Positions 53,149 through 61,093 of a stretch of DNA of 64,000 bases are shown one piece after another. The stretch's first letter is position 1. Every line of letters begins with the position of its first letter. The stretch comes from Phocaeicola coprophilus (GTDB taxonomy: Bacteria; Bacteroidota; Bacteroidia; Bacteroidales; Bacteroidaceae): positions 1 through 64,000 of the forward strand of contig JACJJM010000019.1 of assembly GCA_016900015.1 (NCBI GenBank), read 5' to 3'. A program made the translations under genes and the position numbers. A model generated the notes under the pieces. That model did no database searches and had not been told where the DNA came from. It saw nothing but the letters and a program-made list of their open reading frames with translations.

Positions 53149-54178
53149 AGCAGAACATTCAATTATCGCCGATGCCATCCATGAGTGGCATACGGTCTAT
53201 CTTCCGTGTATAAGGAATCTGAGCCATAACGCTTTAAAATCATACGGAGAGGGAATGGGAATCTATATAGACTTCCTTGAATCCTCAAAAGGAGTCACAT
53301 CAAATACCCTTTGTGGGGAATGCTTCCGTAAGGACTGGATTGAAGAATGGATTGCGTGGCTGAAAGAAGTAAGAAAATGCAGCCCGCAAACATGCAATCA
53401 TCGCCTCTCCATATTGAAAAATTTCCTCCGTTTCCTTGCGCACAAGAAAATCCAATTCATAAAATATGATTGTGATGCCGCTGAAATAAAAAGAATGCAG
53501 CAACCTAAAAAACAAGTGGAAGTAATCACAAAAGATACAATCAAACGGATTTTTGCAAGCATCAATACACGTACATTGATAGGTAAGAGGGATTTTGCCT
53601 TGTTCAATCTTCTATATAGTACCGGAACAAGAATAGATGAAATATTATCATTGAGGCTGTCGGCACTGCACCTGGATGAAACGAAAGGTTACATTCTTGT
53701 TTTGGGTAAAGGGAATAAACAACGTACCATTTATTTGTTGAACAGCATGGTAAGAATACTGAGACATTATGTGAAGTTGTTCCATCCGGCAAATCCGTTA
53801 CCTTCTGATTTTGTATTTTTCCCCATATATGGCCATGCAAACAAAAAAATCACTTCAGAAGCGATTAGCAAGCGGTTGAAAATGTATGTTAGGATTGCGT
53901 CTCAGGGGCTACTTGAAATTCCTGTAGATTTTCATTGCCATAGTTTTCGGCATGCACGGGCTACCCATTGGTTGGAAGACGGTGTAAACTTGGCGCAGAT
54001 ACAAAAACTATTGGGGCATGAGAGCATTGAAACGACAATGAAATACGTAGGAGTTTCATCAGAACAAATGATACAAGCTTTATGCTCTATGGAAGACAAT
54101 CTGACTTTAGGCGTTGAAAAGAAATATAAGAAAATCAGAAATAAAGATTCATTAGCAACAGTTCTTGGATTGAGATAA
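53138..54178 (+). CDS. Tyrosine recombinase, third of the RIT trio
   Basis: This 346-residue protein is the closest of the trio to XerC/D. It has an Arg in YSTGTRIDEILSLRL, a Lys-turn in LVLGKGNKQRTIYL, HSFRHARATHWLEDG with the full H-x-x-R, LLGHESIETTMKYVGV with the Tyr nucleophile, and an N-terminal SAM-like domain (NHRLSILKNFLRFLAHK). All catalytic residues appear present. ATG at 53138 overlaps the end of the second gene. Confidence 0.9.
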   Translation: MKTKAEHSIIADAIHEWHTVYLPCIRNLSHNALKSYGEGMGIYIDFLESSKGVTSNTLCGECFRKDWIEEWIAWLKEVRKCSPQTCNHRLSILKNFLRFLAHKKIQFIKYDCDAAEIKRMQQPKKQVEVITKDTIKRIFASINTRTLIGKRDFALFNLLYSTGTRIDEILSLRLSALHLDETKGYILVLGKGNKQRTIYLLNSMVRILRHYVKLFHPANPLPSDFVFFPIYGHANKKITSEAISKRLKMYVRIASQGLLEIPVDFHCHSFRHARATHWLEDGVNLAQIQKLLGHESIETTMKYVGVSSEQMIQALCSMEDNLTLGVEKKYKKIRNKDSLATVLGLR

Positions 54179-54290
54179 TACTTAGTAATAAATGAGTGAC
54201 TGTTCTTGAATAATGGAACAATCACTCTTTATTATCTGCTACCAAAATATAACAATTTACTGATATTCAATATAGTAAAAAGTCAAGTTG

Positions 54291-54315
54291 GGATAATATT
54301 TTGGTTTGGATAACT
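54291..54315 (-). repeat. RIT right terminal inverted repeat
   Basis: This is the complement of the left repeat (GGATAAT-N5-GGTTTGGATAACT on the plus strand). The last two bases are also the first two of the resumed lysozyme codon CTC. Confidence 0.88.
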
Positions 54316-54532
54316 CCTGCTGGCTGTGCTGGCTTATCAGGTCGGCCATAACCGGCTCCTGGGATACGGAAAGATGCCCAAAAGCAGGCTGATACGGAAG
54401 TTGGAGCGAGGGGAGCGGGACATCGAACGGGAGTACCTGTCGTTCCGGTGCTGGAAAGGCCGGGTCATCCCTTCCATCGAAAGGCGGCGCCGGATGGAAC
54501 TGGCACTGCTGTATGAACCCAGACTTCGGTAG
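54314..54532 (+). pseudogene. Conjugation lysozyme, 3' part (split by RIT element)
   Basis: From base 54314 the frame reads LLLAVLAYQVGHNRLLGYG, then SFRCWKGRVIPSIERRR, up to the TAG at 54530. This is the missing C-terminal half of the lysozyme at 50153. The SER-type end with an arginine-rich RRRRME segment is typical of the family. There is no start codon of its own. Confidence 0.85.
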
Positions 54533-54536
54533 TTTG

Positions 54537-54567
54537 AATCCTCCGGAAAAGTTTCCGGGGGATTTTT
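54537..54567 (+). terminator. Intrinsic terminator after the lysozyme gene
   Basis: AATCCTCCGGAAA (54537-54549) pairs with TTTCCGGGGGATT (54552-54564), with one G-T pair, followed by further T residues. It marks the end of the tra operon. Confidence 0.75.
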
Positions 54568-54595
54568 CATTCCATAACGGTTAACTTAAATCCTT

Positions 54596-55477
54596 ATGAA
54601 CATACAGACAACCAAACAGATACGCATTGAAGACTATTTGCACACGCTGGGACATTTCCCGGTGCGGCAATGCGGGGCGAACTTGTGGTACCGTTCGCCG
54701 CTGCGGGAAGAAACGGACGCATCGTTCAAGGTAAACACGGCCCTTAATAAATGGTTCGATTTCGGCATCGGAAAAGGCGGCGACTTGATTGCCCTCGCCT
54801 CCGAACTGTACGGGTCAAAAGATGTGTCTTACCTGTTGCGGCAGATAGAACGTCAGACACCTCACATCTGTCCCGTGGCCTGTCCCTTCCCCAAACGGGA
54901 AAAACCGAAACCGGCCTTTCAGGAGGTGGAAGTGAAGGAACTGGCATCGCCGGCCTTGTACCGCTATCTGAAAGAAAGGGGTATTGATGCGGGAACAGCC
55001 CGCAGGGAATGCCGGGAAATCCGTTACGGGCTGGGCGGGAAACGCTATTTCGCGGTCGGATTCCCCAACATGAACGGCGGGTATGAGATACGGAACCGGT
55101 ATTTCAAGGCCTGCATTTCCCCGAAAGCCGTGTCGTATATCCGGGAACCGGAAGGGAAAAGGCCGGTGTGCTGCCTCTTTGAGGGGTTTATGGATTACCT
55201 GTCGTTCCTGACATTACAGAAGAAAGGCATCGAAGGCTTTCAGCCGGGCTGTGACCATATCGTACTGAACTCTGTAGCCAACCTGACGAAGGCTGTGGCG
55301 CTTTTGGACGGTTACAAGGAAATCCGCTGTTTTCTGGATAATGACCGTGCCGGGAGAAACGCTGTGGATGAACTCAGAAAATGTATCGGCGAGCGAATTT
55401 TTGACCAATCCCACTTATATGCAGGGTATAAAGACCTGAATGATTATATTTTATCGTGTTTTTGTATTTTGCCATAA
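54596..55477 (+). CDS. traP: DNA primase TraP-like (CHC2-type start, toprim)
   Basis: This 293-residue primase of the CTn type probably makes primers on the transferred strand. The N-terminal domain follows the CHC2 layout (RIEDYLHTLGHFP, NLWYRSPLREETDASFKVN, WFDFGIGKGGDLIALASELYG), but of the zinc ligands only one Cys is visible, so zinc binding is doubtful. The toprim part has CCLFEGFMDYLSFL (acidic residue) and CFLDNDRAGRNAVDEL (DxD). A terminator lies between it and the lysozyme gene. Confidence 0.8.
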   Translation: MNIQTTKQIRIEDYLHTLGHFPVRQCGANLWYRSPLREETDASFKVNTALNKWFDFGIGKGGDLIALASELYGSKDVSYLLRQIERQTPHICPVACPFPKREKPKPAFQEVEVKELASPALYRYLKERGIDAGTARRECREIRYGLGGKRYFAVGFPNMNGGYEIRNRYFKACISPKAVSYIREPEGKRPVCCLFEGFMDYLSFLTLQKKGIEGFQPGCDHIVLNSVANLTKAVALLDGYKEIRCFLDNDRAGRNAVDELRKCIGERIFDQSHLYAGYKDLNDYILSCFCILP

Positions 55478-55524
55478 TCGCATTAAAAAAATGTTCAATT
55501 TATCATTTAGACAAAAAAATTGCG

Positions 55525-55532
55525 TAACTTTG
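55525..55532 (+). promoter_or_regulatory. Putative -7 box of effector pair 2
   Basis: TAACTTTG matches TAnnTTTG and lies 54 bases before the ATG at 55586. A weak TTTA sits about 16 bases upstream in the -33 region. Confidence 0.5.
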
Positions 55533-55585
55533 TTATTAATGTGTGAATGATTATGATCTTGTAAATAATTTAAAATGTTTATATT

Positions 55586-56377
55586 ATGCCAGATTACTTA
55601 GAACAGATTAACCAACAGGAGTTACAGAATAGATTACAAAACAATCTTCCTTTTAAAGGAGTGATTACTTTTGATAATCAAAGGCACGCTGCAGTAGAAA
55701 TAGTACCTATGAGGACTCAAGATGTCATTAGAGACCAAATTGGTAGTTATGGACTCGTTTCTTTTGCAGATTCAATGCCGCTATGGGTTGAGAACCCTGC
55801 TTTAATTGATAAAGAAGAAGCAAAAACATATTTGTGGCATGGATATACTGCAAATTCCATTTCAACGATAGGAACAATGGCCAGTTTGGTTGAATTATCA
55901 AATATGAAGGCTACAGCTCGATTTTATAAGTCAGGTCAATTTTCTCCTAAAATTTATAGTAATGGATGGAAAGGAGGTAGTCGTGCTCGAATCAGAACAT
56001 ATAAAATAACTTCTCTGGCCAAAAATTTCGGCAGAAAATTGTTAGTGCTTGGTGTCGTTATTGATTATGCAGGAGCAGCAGATGGGCAAATTTCTTATGA
56101 GAAAGCTGCAGTAAACTCTCTTGTATCTGTAGCATCAGCTTTTATTGGAGGCTGGATAGGCTTAGCTGTAGGTCTGATTTATTGGGGATTAGATTCTTTA
56201 GGAGCCTTTGATAGACCAAATATCTCTATCAATCCGGACAGTCATAATGCAATCACACAACCTTCAGATAATTTGCGAGTAGTTATTCCGGCATTACCTG
56301 TAAAACAGCAAATTATTAAACGCAGTTATACACCAAAACAGACATATATCAGACCATTCCCTGCTAAAAGATATTGA
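55586..56377 (+). CDS. Candidate pore-forming effector, pair 2
   Basis: This 263-residue protein is a paralogue of the protein at 25543. Shared features, in order, are YLEQINQQELQNRLQ at the start, the GSYGLVSFADSMPLW/NPALID block, SPKIYSNGWKGGSRARI, two hydrophobic glycine-rich segments (about 150-165 and 178-205, IGGWIGLAVGLIYWGLDSLG) and the ending KQTYIRPFPAKRY. There is no signal peptide, as expected of a T6SS cargo. It has its own -7 box. The partner membrane gene starts 5 bases later. It lies in the ICE backbone, 30 kb from pair 1, just before an Hcp-toxin fusion. Confidence 0.55.
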   Translation: MPDYLEQINQQELQNRLQNNLPFKGVITFDNQRHAAVEIVPMRTQDVIRDQIGSYGLVSFADSMPLWVENPALIDKEEAKTYLWHGYTANSISTIGTMASLVELSNMKATARFYKSGQFSPKIYSNGWKGGSRARIRTYKITSLAKNFGRKLLVLGVVIDYAGAADGQISYEKAAVNSLVSVASAFIGGWIGLAVGLIYWGLDSLGAFDRPNISINPDSHNAITQPSDNLRVVIPALPVKQQIIKRSYTPKQTYIRPFPAKRY

Positions 56378-56382
56378 ATATT

Positions 56383-56790
56383 ATGCTAAAAGAGATTTCT
56401 TATTGGACATATTTTTTCCTTTTGAAACGGAAATATTTGAAAGATGGCGGACATAAATCTGATTCTGTCATGTTTATATCAGTCTGTTTATTTTTTAATA
56501 TCGCTTCAATAATTTATGTGATAGAATATTATGCTAATTTCAAATTACCAAGACTACCTATTACAACAAAATGGGAGTTAACTTCTTGGATTTATGCCGC
56601 AATTGTTTTAGTCCCATTTGTTGTTTTTGTTTACAAAAGGTATTTTAAGCAAGATAAATTACAGGTTCTTCTTGAAGAGTATTCAAAGAAATCAAAAACT
56701 CGTTTAATGATAGGCCGTTTCTTTTTCTTTATTTATTGTATTTTTACATGGATAGGTTCATACGTTATTTTGGCATATTTTCAGCATTAA
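56383..56790 (+). CDS. Membrane immunity-like protein, pair 2
   Basis: This 135-residue paralogue of the protein at 26334 starts at the ATG that gives MLKEISYWTYFFLLKRKYL. An in-frame TTG at 56374 overlapping the toxin gene is less likely. It has three or four hydrophobic segments (about 25-45, 65-83 and 108-130). By position and topology it should protect the inner membrane against its neighbour. Confidence 0.55.
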   Translation: MLKEISYWTYFFLLKRKYLKDGGHKSDSVMFISVCLFFNIASIIYVIEYYANFKLPRLPITTKWELTSWIYAAIVLVPFVVFVYKRYFKQDKLQVLLEEYSKKSKTRLMIGRFFFFIYCIFTWIGSYVILAYFQH

Positions 56791-56816
56791 GAATACTATA
56801 ACACATCAGAAGCCTG

Positions 56817-56868
56817 ATCTCGACTAATTATGTTATTGAACACAATCAGCCGAGATTCTTTTATTTTG
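56817..56868 (+). terminator. Terminator between pair 2 and the Hcp fusion gene
   Basis: ATCTCGACTAATT (56817-56829) pairs imperfectly with AATCAGCCGAGAT (56844-56856), followed by TCTTTTATTTTG. Confidence 0.6.
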
Positions 56869-56892
56869 TTACTATATTCCCATCTCTTTCTG

Positions 56893-56900
56893 TATATTTG
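56893..56900 (+). promoter_or_regulatory. Putative -7 box of the Hcp fusion gene
   Basis: TATATTTG lies 28 bases before the ATG at 56929. A TTTG at 56865-56868 is 24 bases upstream, slightly farther than the usual spacing. Confidence 0.55.
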
Positions 56901-56928
56901 CACAATTCTATCATCAACAATAGGAAAT

Positions 56929-58668
56929 ATGGCATCGGAAATTCTCCTGGAAATAAACGGGCACACCTATCATGCTTTGAGGTTCTGTTATGAGTTTTAC
57001 CGCTATACGGACGTTAAGGGCAAACCTGTTACAGGTTTGGAAGGCGGTGATATTCATGTGGTGTTGGAATCCAATGCAGACAATTCGTTGCTGGAAACCA
57101 TGCTTTCCGACAAGTCAAGACAGGTGCCTTATCATTCATGGCCGGACTTTGAACCTGCTCCCATTTGCGGGAAAATCCAATTAATCAGGGATGATGTGGA
57201 GGTATTCCGGGAACTTGTCTTTGAGGAGGGGTATATCTACCGATACCATGAAAGTATGATGGCTGACGGGTATCCGATGAGTATTCTGCTTTCTATTTCG
57301 ACCATGCGCCTGGATATCAATAGAAATGTTAGATTGGACAGAAGGTTGCTTACTACTTACGGATTTGGATGGATGAAATTAGGTAATACAGTATTTAAGC
57401 AAGTTGTGAAATTAAACCAATCAATACAGCCGCCTAAGAAATCTACTACTCATCAAGAAGAACCTGTGGTTTTAGTAACATCCGTTAAAGGAGAAAGCAA
57501 GGCAATAGTGTCTCAAACGGTGCAATATGTAGTCACAAAATACAATGTTCCTAACGTAAAAGATAGCGATAGGAAACGTGTAAAATGGGTGATAGAAGTT
57601 GACGGTCAGAAAGAATATCTGAAAGAACAAGGGGAAACGCTGGATTTACAAATCAAAGAAGAATGGCAGGGTAAAGAGATTACCGTGATGCCTTATTTGA
57701 AACAATGTACCTATAATGTTTCTGTACATACCAAAGTAGAACGATGGTATCTTCCACGTGTTATCGTACAAACAAAAACCAAAGAGGGATTTGGTGATAA
57801 GCAAGAACGTAATATTTATGAGTATGAAGATGCTTACGGAAATGGGCTTACAGAAGCATCTACTAAAATAGCAATAGATATGCATTGGGGAGATCAAAAA
57901 AATCATACAAACAATTTTACTACAAACCAGATAACCGATAATAATGTTCTAAAAAACATACAAAATCTTAATAAAAAGAGTGATAAGGAATTGTTTGCTA
58001 TTTTTAAAAGGCTCATTAAATTAACATCAAGGGGAGAGCTTGAAAAACAGAATATATTATTAGTTAATCATTTAGAACAGCACATTAATTTAGAATACAA
58101 AAATGATATTCTAACTAAAAATGTTTTTTCTCGCGAGATTACCAATGAATTTATAAACTATATAAAACAAGGAATTATTCTGGAAATAAAAAACAAATCA
58201 GGTGATTTGAATAAAGCAGATTTTAGAGAAACTATAAAGCATATAAAAAGACCTAATTTTAATGTGAGCGAAGATAGACTTAGAGGTTTAACTATTGCAA
58301 TCCATGACATATGGGGATTTAGAATTAGCATGGAAATGTACTCTTTTAACCCTAATAAAAAAGAGTGTATGGTTAAAGTTCGTTATAGGTTTTTTGACCA
58401 TTTTGGTTTAGATTTAGATGACATTATTAATTATGGTAGCAAAGAAAAAATTATGAAAAAAATGGGCGTATTAGGTATACTAATTGAAGAATTTTCACTA
58501 TCTCATCCTTCGCAGGGATTACCTCTAAAGAAATCTGGGCTAGGCCAAGGAATAGCCGAAGATGTCGCTAATGGTTTCTGCGCATGGTTTATCTTGCAGC
58601 ATCTTAGAGGATATAAACCGTTTGTAACGGTAATGGAAAATGTTGAAATCTTTAAATTTAATATTTGA
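56929..58668 (+). CDS. Evolved Hcp: TssD domain fused to a toxin-like domain
   Basis: This 579-residue protein has an N-terminal TssD domain (residues 1 to about 150: INGHTYHALRFCYEFYRYTD, KGKPVTGLEGGDIHVVLES, MSILLSISTMRLDI). A beta-rich linker follows at about 175-290 (VVLVTSVKGES, DLQIKEEWQGKEITVMPYL). The C-terminal part (about 400-579) has AIHDIWGFRISMEMYSF, RYRFFDHFGLDLDDI and NGFCAWFILQHLRGYKPF, similar in order to DUF3289-type C-termini of toxins. Hcp-fused effectors ride inside the T6SS tube. ATG at 56929 is chosen because the Hcp homology starts there. A membrane-anchored immunity candidate follows after 6 bases. Confidence 0.75.
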   Translation: MASEILLEINGHTYHALRFCYEFYRYTDVKGKPVTGLEGGDIHVVLESNADNSLLETMLSDKSRQVPYHSWPDFEPAPICGKIQLIRDDVEVFRELVFEEGYIYRYHESMMADGYPMSILLSISTMRLDINRNVRLDRRLLTTYGFGWMKLGNTVFKQVVKLNQSIQPPKKSTTHQEEPVVLVTSVKGESKAIVSQTVQYVVTKYNVPNVKDSDRKRVKWVIEVDGQKEYLKEQGETLDLQIKEEWQGKEITVMPYLKQCTYNVSVHTKVERWYLPRVIVQTKTKEGFGDKQERNIYEYEDAYGNGLTEASTKIAIDMHWGDQKNHTNNFTTNQITDNNVLKNIQNLNKKSDKELFAIFKRLIKLTSRGELEKQNILLVNHLEQHINLEYKNDILTKNVFSREITNEFINYIKQGIILEIKNKSGDLNKADFRETIKHIKRPNFNVSEDRLRGLTIAIHDIWGFRISMEMYSFNPNKKECMVKVRYRFFDHFGLDLDDIINYGSKEKIMKKMGVLGILIEEFSLSHPSQGLPLKKSGLGQGIAEDVANGFCAWFILQHLRGYKPFVTVMENVEIFKFNI

Positions 58669-58674
58669 TTAAAT

Positions 58675-59208
58675 ATGAAAAAAATATACCTTACTCCAAT
58701 ATTTATTATTGTAATCACAATAATAATTTATCATCAGTATAGAATAAGAACACCAGTTAAGTTTTATCCAATTCTCACACAAACTGATAGCTTAGGAAAA
58801 TATGAAGTATTTGTCGTGCATAATGCCCCTTGTGATACGCAAAAGATTAAAGAAATCATAATAAAATTTGATTTTAACACACTGCCTCTTGATACTCTCA
58901 AAAAATATAAAACAATAGAACGGTTATTTTATCGAGAGACCAAATACATGACAAAAAATTTTAAAGAAGGCAAGGAATATCATCCAACATTTTCCACTTG
59001 GGATAATATCCAAGATTTTAATAACCATACAAAAGATGTTTTGATGCGGACCTTTTTTTATCTTACAGGGAGGAAAAGTTACTCGACCTGGGTGAATTGG
59101 GATTGGTTCGAAAAAGGAGAATTTCAATATATTAATTGGAATGAAGAATATTTTTCCAATTTAGACTCTTTTTACAAAGAAAAGAAAAAACTATACAATA
59201 CATATTAG
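58675..59208 (+). CDS. Putative immunity protein for the Hcp fusion toxin
   Basis: This 177-residue protein has one N-terminal TM helix (YLTPIFIIVITIIIYH) and a periplasmic-type domain rich in aromatic residues (TWVNWDWFEKGEFQYINW). It is AT-rich and starts 6 bases after the fused Hcp effector. An anchored periplasmic immunity protein suggests that the toxin domain acts in the periplasm. The family is not recognised. Confidence 0.55.
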   Translation: MKKIYLTPIFIIVITIIIYHQYRIRTPVKFYPILTQTDSLGKYEVFVVHNAPCDTQKIKEIIIKFDFNTLPLDTLKKYKTIERLFYRETKYMTKNFKEGKEYHPTFSTWDNIQDFNNHTKDVLMRTFFYLTGRKSYSTWVNWDWFEKGEFQYINWNEEYFSNLDSFYKEKKKLYNTY

Positions 59209-59252
59209 ATATTTAGTTATCGTCACCATAAATACAAAAATTTATATATAAT

Positions 59253-59354
59253 ATGAATAGTTGCGTTAATAAAGTCTTGATTATATGCCTATGTGGATGC
59301 ATATCCAGTGATAAGATTAATATAAACAAAATATCATCTAAATATCAATTTTGA
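59253..59354 (+). pseudogene. Short lipoprotein-like frame (33 aa), possibly a remnant
   Basis: The frame starts at ATG 59253 and encodes a short signal-like stretch (NKVLIICLCGCISSD) with a lipobox-like Cys, then runs into the hairpin at 59341 and stops. It looks like the 5' end of a lipoprotein immunity gene cut off by the terminator-bearing DNA. It could also be chance. Confidence 0.3.
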
Positions 59355-59400
59355 ACTGAGCTATGTAAGCTCCATATTTCAGCTCAAAATTGATATTCTT
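59341..59400. terminator. Large hairpin between convergent genes
   Basis: A 25-base arm (59341-59365) pairs with 59373-59397 with a few mismatches. The arms start with AATATCAATTTTGA, and T-rich ends are present for both directions. It separates the T6SS cargo from the minus-strand ICE backbone. Confidence 0.7.
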
Positions 59401-59420
59401 TTCTATGTTACGATCCACAA

Positions 59421-59714
59421 TTAAGTATGTATGCTCCACCCGTGAAAAGGCTCTAACAGAACCGCAAGGGACTCGTCCGGCCTGCCATGATAGAGCAGTC
59501 CGCCCTCAATGCCAATTCTGCCATCCGGATAACGCTCTCTGAAACCGAATGAATAAGGAGCAAAGTCATAATACAACTCAATCTCACAAGGGCAGTTCGG
59601 ATTCTTTTCCCAACTCTTCAGCCGCTCCAGACATTTTTGGAGCGTAGTGTCGCCGATGGATTCGGCATACTGCACTACCTTGTCGTAGTGCTCCTGGCTA
59701 CATAAAATTTTCAT
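59421..59714 (-). CDS. DUF4120-like ICE protein
   Basis: This 97-residue soluble protein (KILCSQEHYDKVVQYAES, GLLYHGRPDESLAVLLEP) resembles DUF4120 proteins found in Bacteroidales conjugative elements. ATG at 59714 is chosen over a longer frame from 59744 because the longer version overlaps the upstream small gene. No catalytic motif is visible. Confidence 0.6.
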   Translation of the reverse strand: MKILCSQEHYDKVVQYAESIGDTTLQKCLERLKSWEKNPNCPCEIELYYDFAPYSFGFRERYPDGRIGIEGGLLYHGRPDESLAVLLEPFHGWSIHT

Positions 59715-59740
59715 ACTCGTTTTCTTTATAAGGTTTATAC

Positions 59741-59893
59741 TCAATCAAGGACAAATTCGTCCTCATAAACTTCCAGTTCCAATCCGCTTCCGCATATACG
59801 CACCAGCCATGTATATGGCAGGCGCTTAATCAGCTCGATGTTGCGGTACCCCTTATAAGGGCGTACCAGCGTGGCAAAATCCCCGATTTTCAT
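59741..59893 (-). CDS. Small ICE protein (50 aa)
   Basis: This short frame starts at 59893 and encodes a compact protein starting KIGDFATLVRPYKGYRNIE and ending LEVYEDEFVLD. It lies tightly between the DUF932 gene (16 bases) and the DUF4120 gene on the same strand. The regular amino-acid composition, including an SH3-like pattern of a DFATLVRPYKGY strand, and the gap-free arrangement support a real gene. Its function is unknown. Confidence 0.55.
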   Translation of the reverse strand: MKIGDFATLVRPYKGYRNIELIKRLPYTWLVRICGSGLELEVYEDEFVLD

Positions 59894-59909
59894 ATCCACA
59901 ACCGTTTTT

Positions 59910-61070
59910 TCAGTTCACCTTCACCCGGTTCAACAACTGGCCGGAAATCTCATGAAGTTCACGGCAGCGTTCCGGCTGCTGTGCCCGTGCGAATGCCGTG
60001 ATGCCCTGGGTCAGCTTCCAAAGTGTGGCACCGCCCGTCACCCCGTCGTCCGGGTTATTGTTCATCAGCAGCTTTTCCACCTCGCGACCCTCGTTCTTCA
60101 GCAAGGCTCCCCGCTGTACCAACTGTCTCAGTTCCTTATCGAAATCCACATCCACCTCAGCGGCTCCCTGAATCTCCACGGCCTTTTGCATAAGGGTGTC
60201 CCGGCTGTACAGCCCTTTGGTCAGGTCGGAAACCGCAGAGACTGTAGTCTGCGTGTCCAGTTCGTAAGTCTTTTGGGAAAGGGCCATTGAGTCCGGCAGC
60301 TTCGCCCCCAGATGTACCTGCCGCATGACGGACTCACGCACCATCCCGTTGAGGCATGCCCCGTTGAGCAGGAAGGAACGCATGTCCACCGAACCGTTTC
60401 CGTAATCGGACGTGGAGAAACGTGCCCCGGCAAAGATGACAACCGTACCGTTCTTGCGGGTGGGGATCTCTATGGGAGTGGGCAGGATAGTCTCGCACCA
60501 GACCTTCGTATCGTTCATGTAGGCATCTGAAACGACCGCCCCCTGGTTTGCCGCCTCCCGGATGAATGCGGTCAGGATCTCCACCGAATTGAGCCTCCGA
60601 TAGGAATCGGACAATATGCCCCGCACTTCGGTTCCTACCGCCCGGACCAGCACGCGCGTCCGTTCCGTCCAGCCCGAATGCTCGTTCAGGATGGTGGCGC
60701 ACAACTGTTTCTGCCATGCGGCTCCCGCCGAAAGTTCACGGAGGTATTTGGCCGGGATGCCCATCTTTTCGGAAACCTGGCCGATGGCATTGGCGTGCAG
60801 GCTGAAATCACCTTCAGGCATCGAAAGCTGCACCCGGCCCGCTGCCTTGAACGACACGACAGGATGTTGTTCTCCGTTTCTGCGGCTGCCCCCGATGGGT
60901 GCAATGTAGTCCTGTGCGATTTTCCCTTCTGCGAGCAGCCGGGTAATGGTACCCATCACATCCTGTTGCCTGCCTTCGACCATCCGCCGTACCTTGTTGA
61001 TCACTACCTGATTCAATCCCTGCTGCTTCTGTACCGGCGCAGCTGCCGGCATTGTCAATGTTGCTTCCAT
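59910..61070 (-). CDS. DUF932 (phage/plasmid-like) protein
   Basis: This 386-residue soluble protein has an Ala/Gln-rich start, then IAPIGGSRRNGEQHPVVSF and PAKYLRELSAGAAWQKQL, EVRGILSDSYRRLNSVEIL (the DUF932 hallmark) and NGACLNGMVRESVMRQVHLG. DUF932 proteins are common on plasmids, phages and ICEs, and their biochemical role is not settled. The SDSYRRLN segment is strongly conserved in the family. Confidence 0.8.
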   Translation of the reverse strand: MEATLTMPAAAPVQKQQGLNQVVINKVRRMVEGRQQDVMGTITRLLAEGKIAQDYIAPIGGSRRNGEQHPVVSFKAAGRVQLSMPEGDFSLHANAIGQVSEKMGIPAKYLRELSAGAAWQKQLCATILNEHSGWTERTRVLVRAVGTEVRGILSDSYRRLNSVEILTAFIREAANQGAVVSDAYMNDTKVWCETILPTPIEIPTRKNGTVVIFAGARFSTSDYGNGSVDMRSFLLNGACLNGMVRESVMRQVHLGAKLPDSMALSQKTYELDTQTTVSAVSDLTKGLYSRDTLMQKAVEIQGAAEVDVDFDKELRQLVQRGALLKNEGREVEKLLMNNNPDDGVTGGATLWKLTQGITAFARAQQPERCRELHEISGQLLNRVKVN

Positions 61071-61093
61071 AAATGATTCTTGTTTTAATATTG

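Larger units (their letters stand above)
50456..54313 (+). mobile_element. RIT (recombinase in trio) element inside the lysozyme gene
   Basis: This segment of about 3.86 kb interrupts the lysozyme gene. It contains exactly three overlapping tyrosine-recombinase genes in one direction, the defining content of RIT elements. The ends carry inverted repeats at 50486-50510 and 54291-54315. The DNA is much more AT-rich than the tra genes around it. Removing 50456-54313 restores a continuous lysozyme frame. Confidence 0.88.

Noticed and set aside
54326-54532. The lysozyme 3' part as an independent small gene starting near 54326
   Set aside because: Its residues continue the lysozyme frame broken at 50455 and include no proper start context. 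It is the severed end of that gene.
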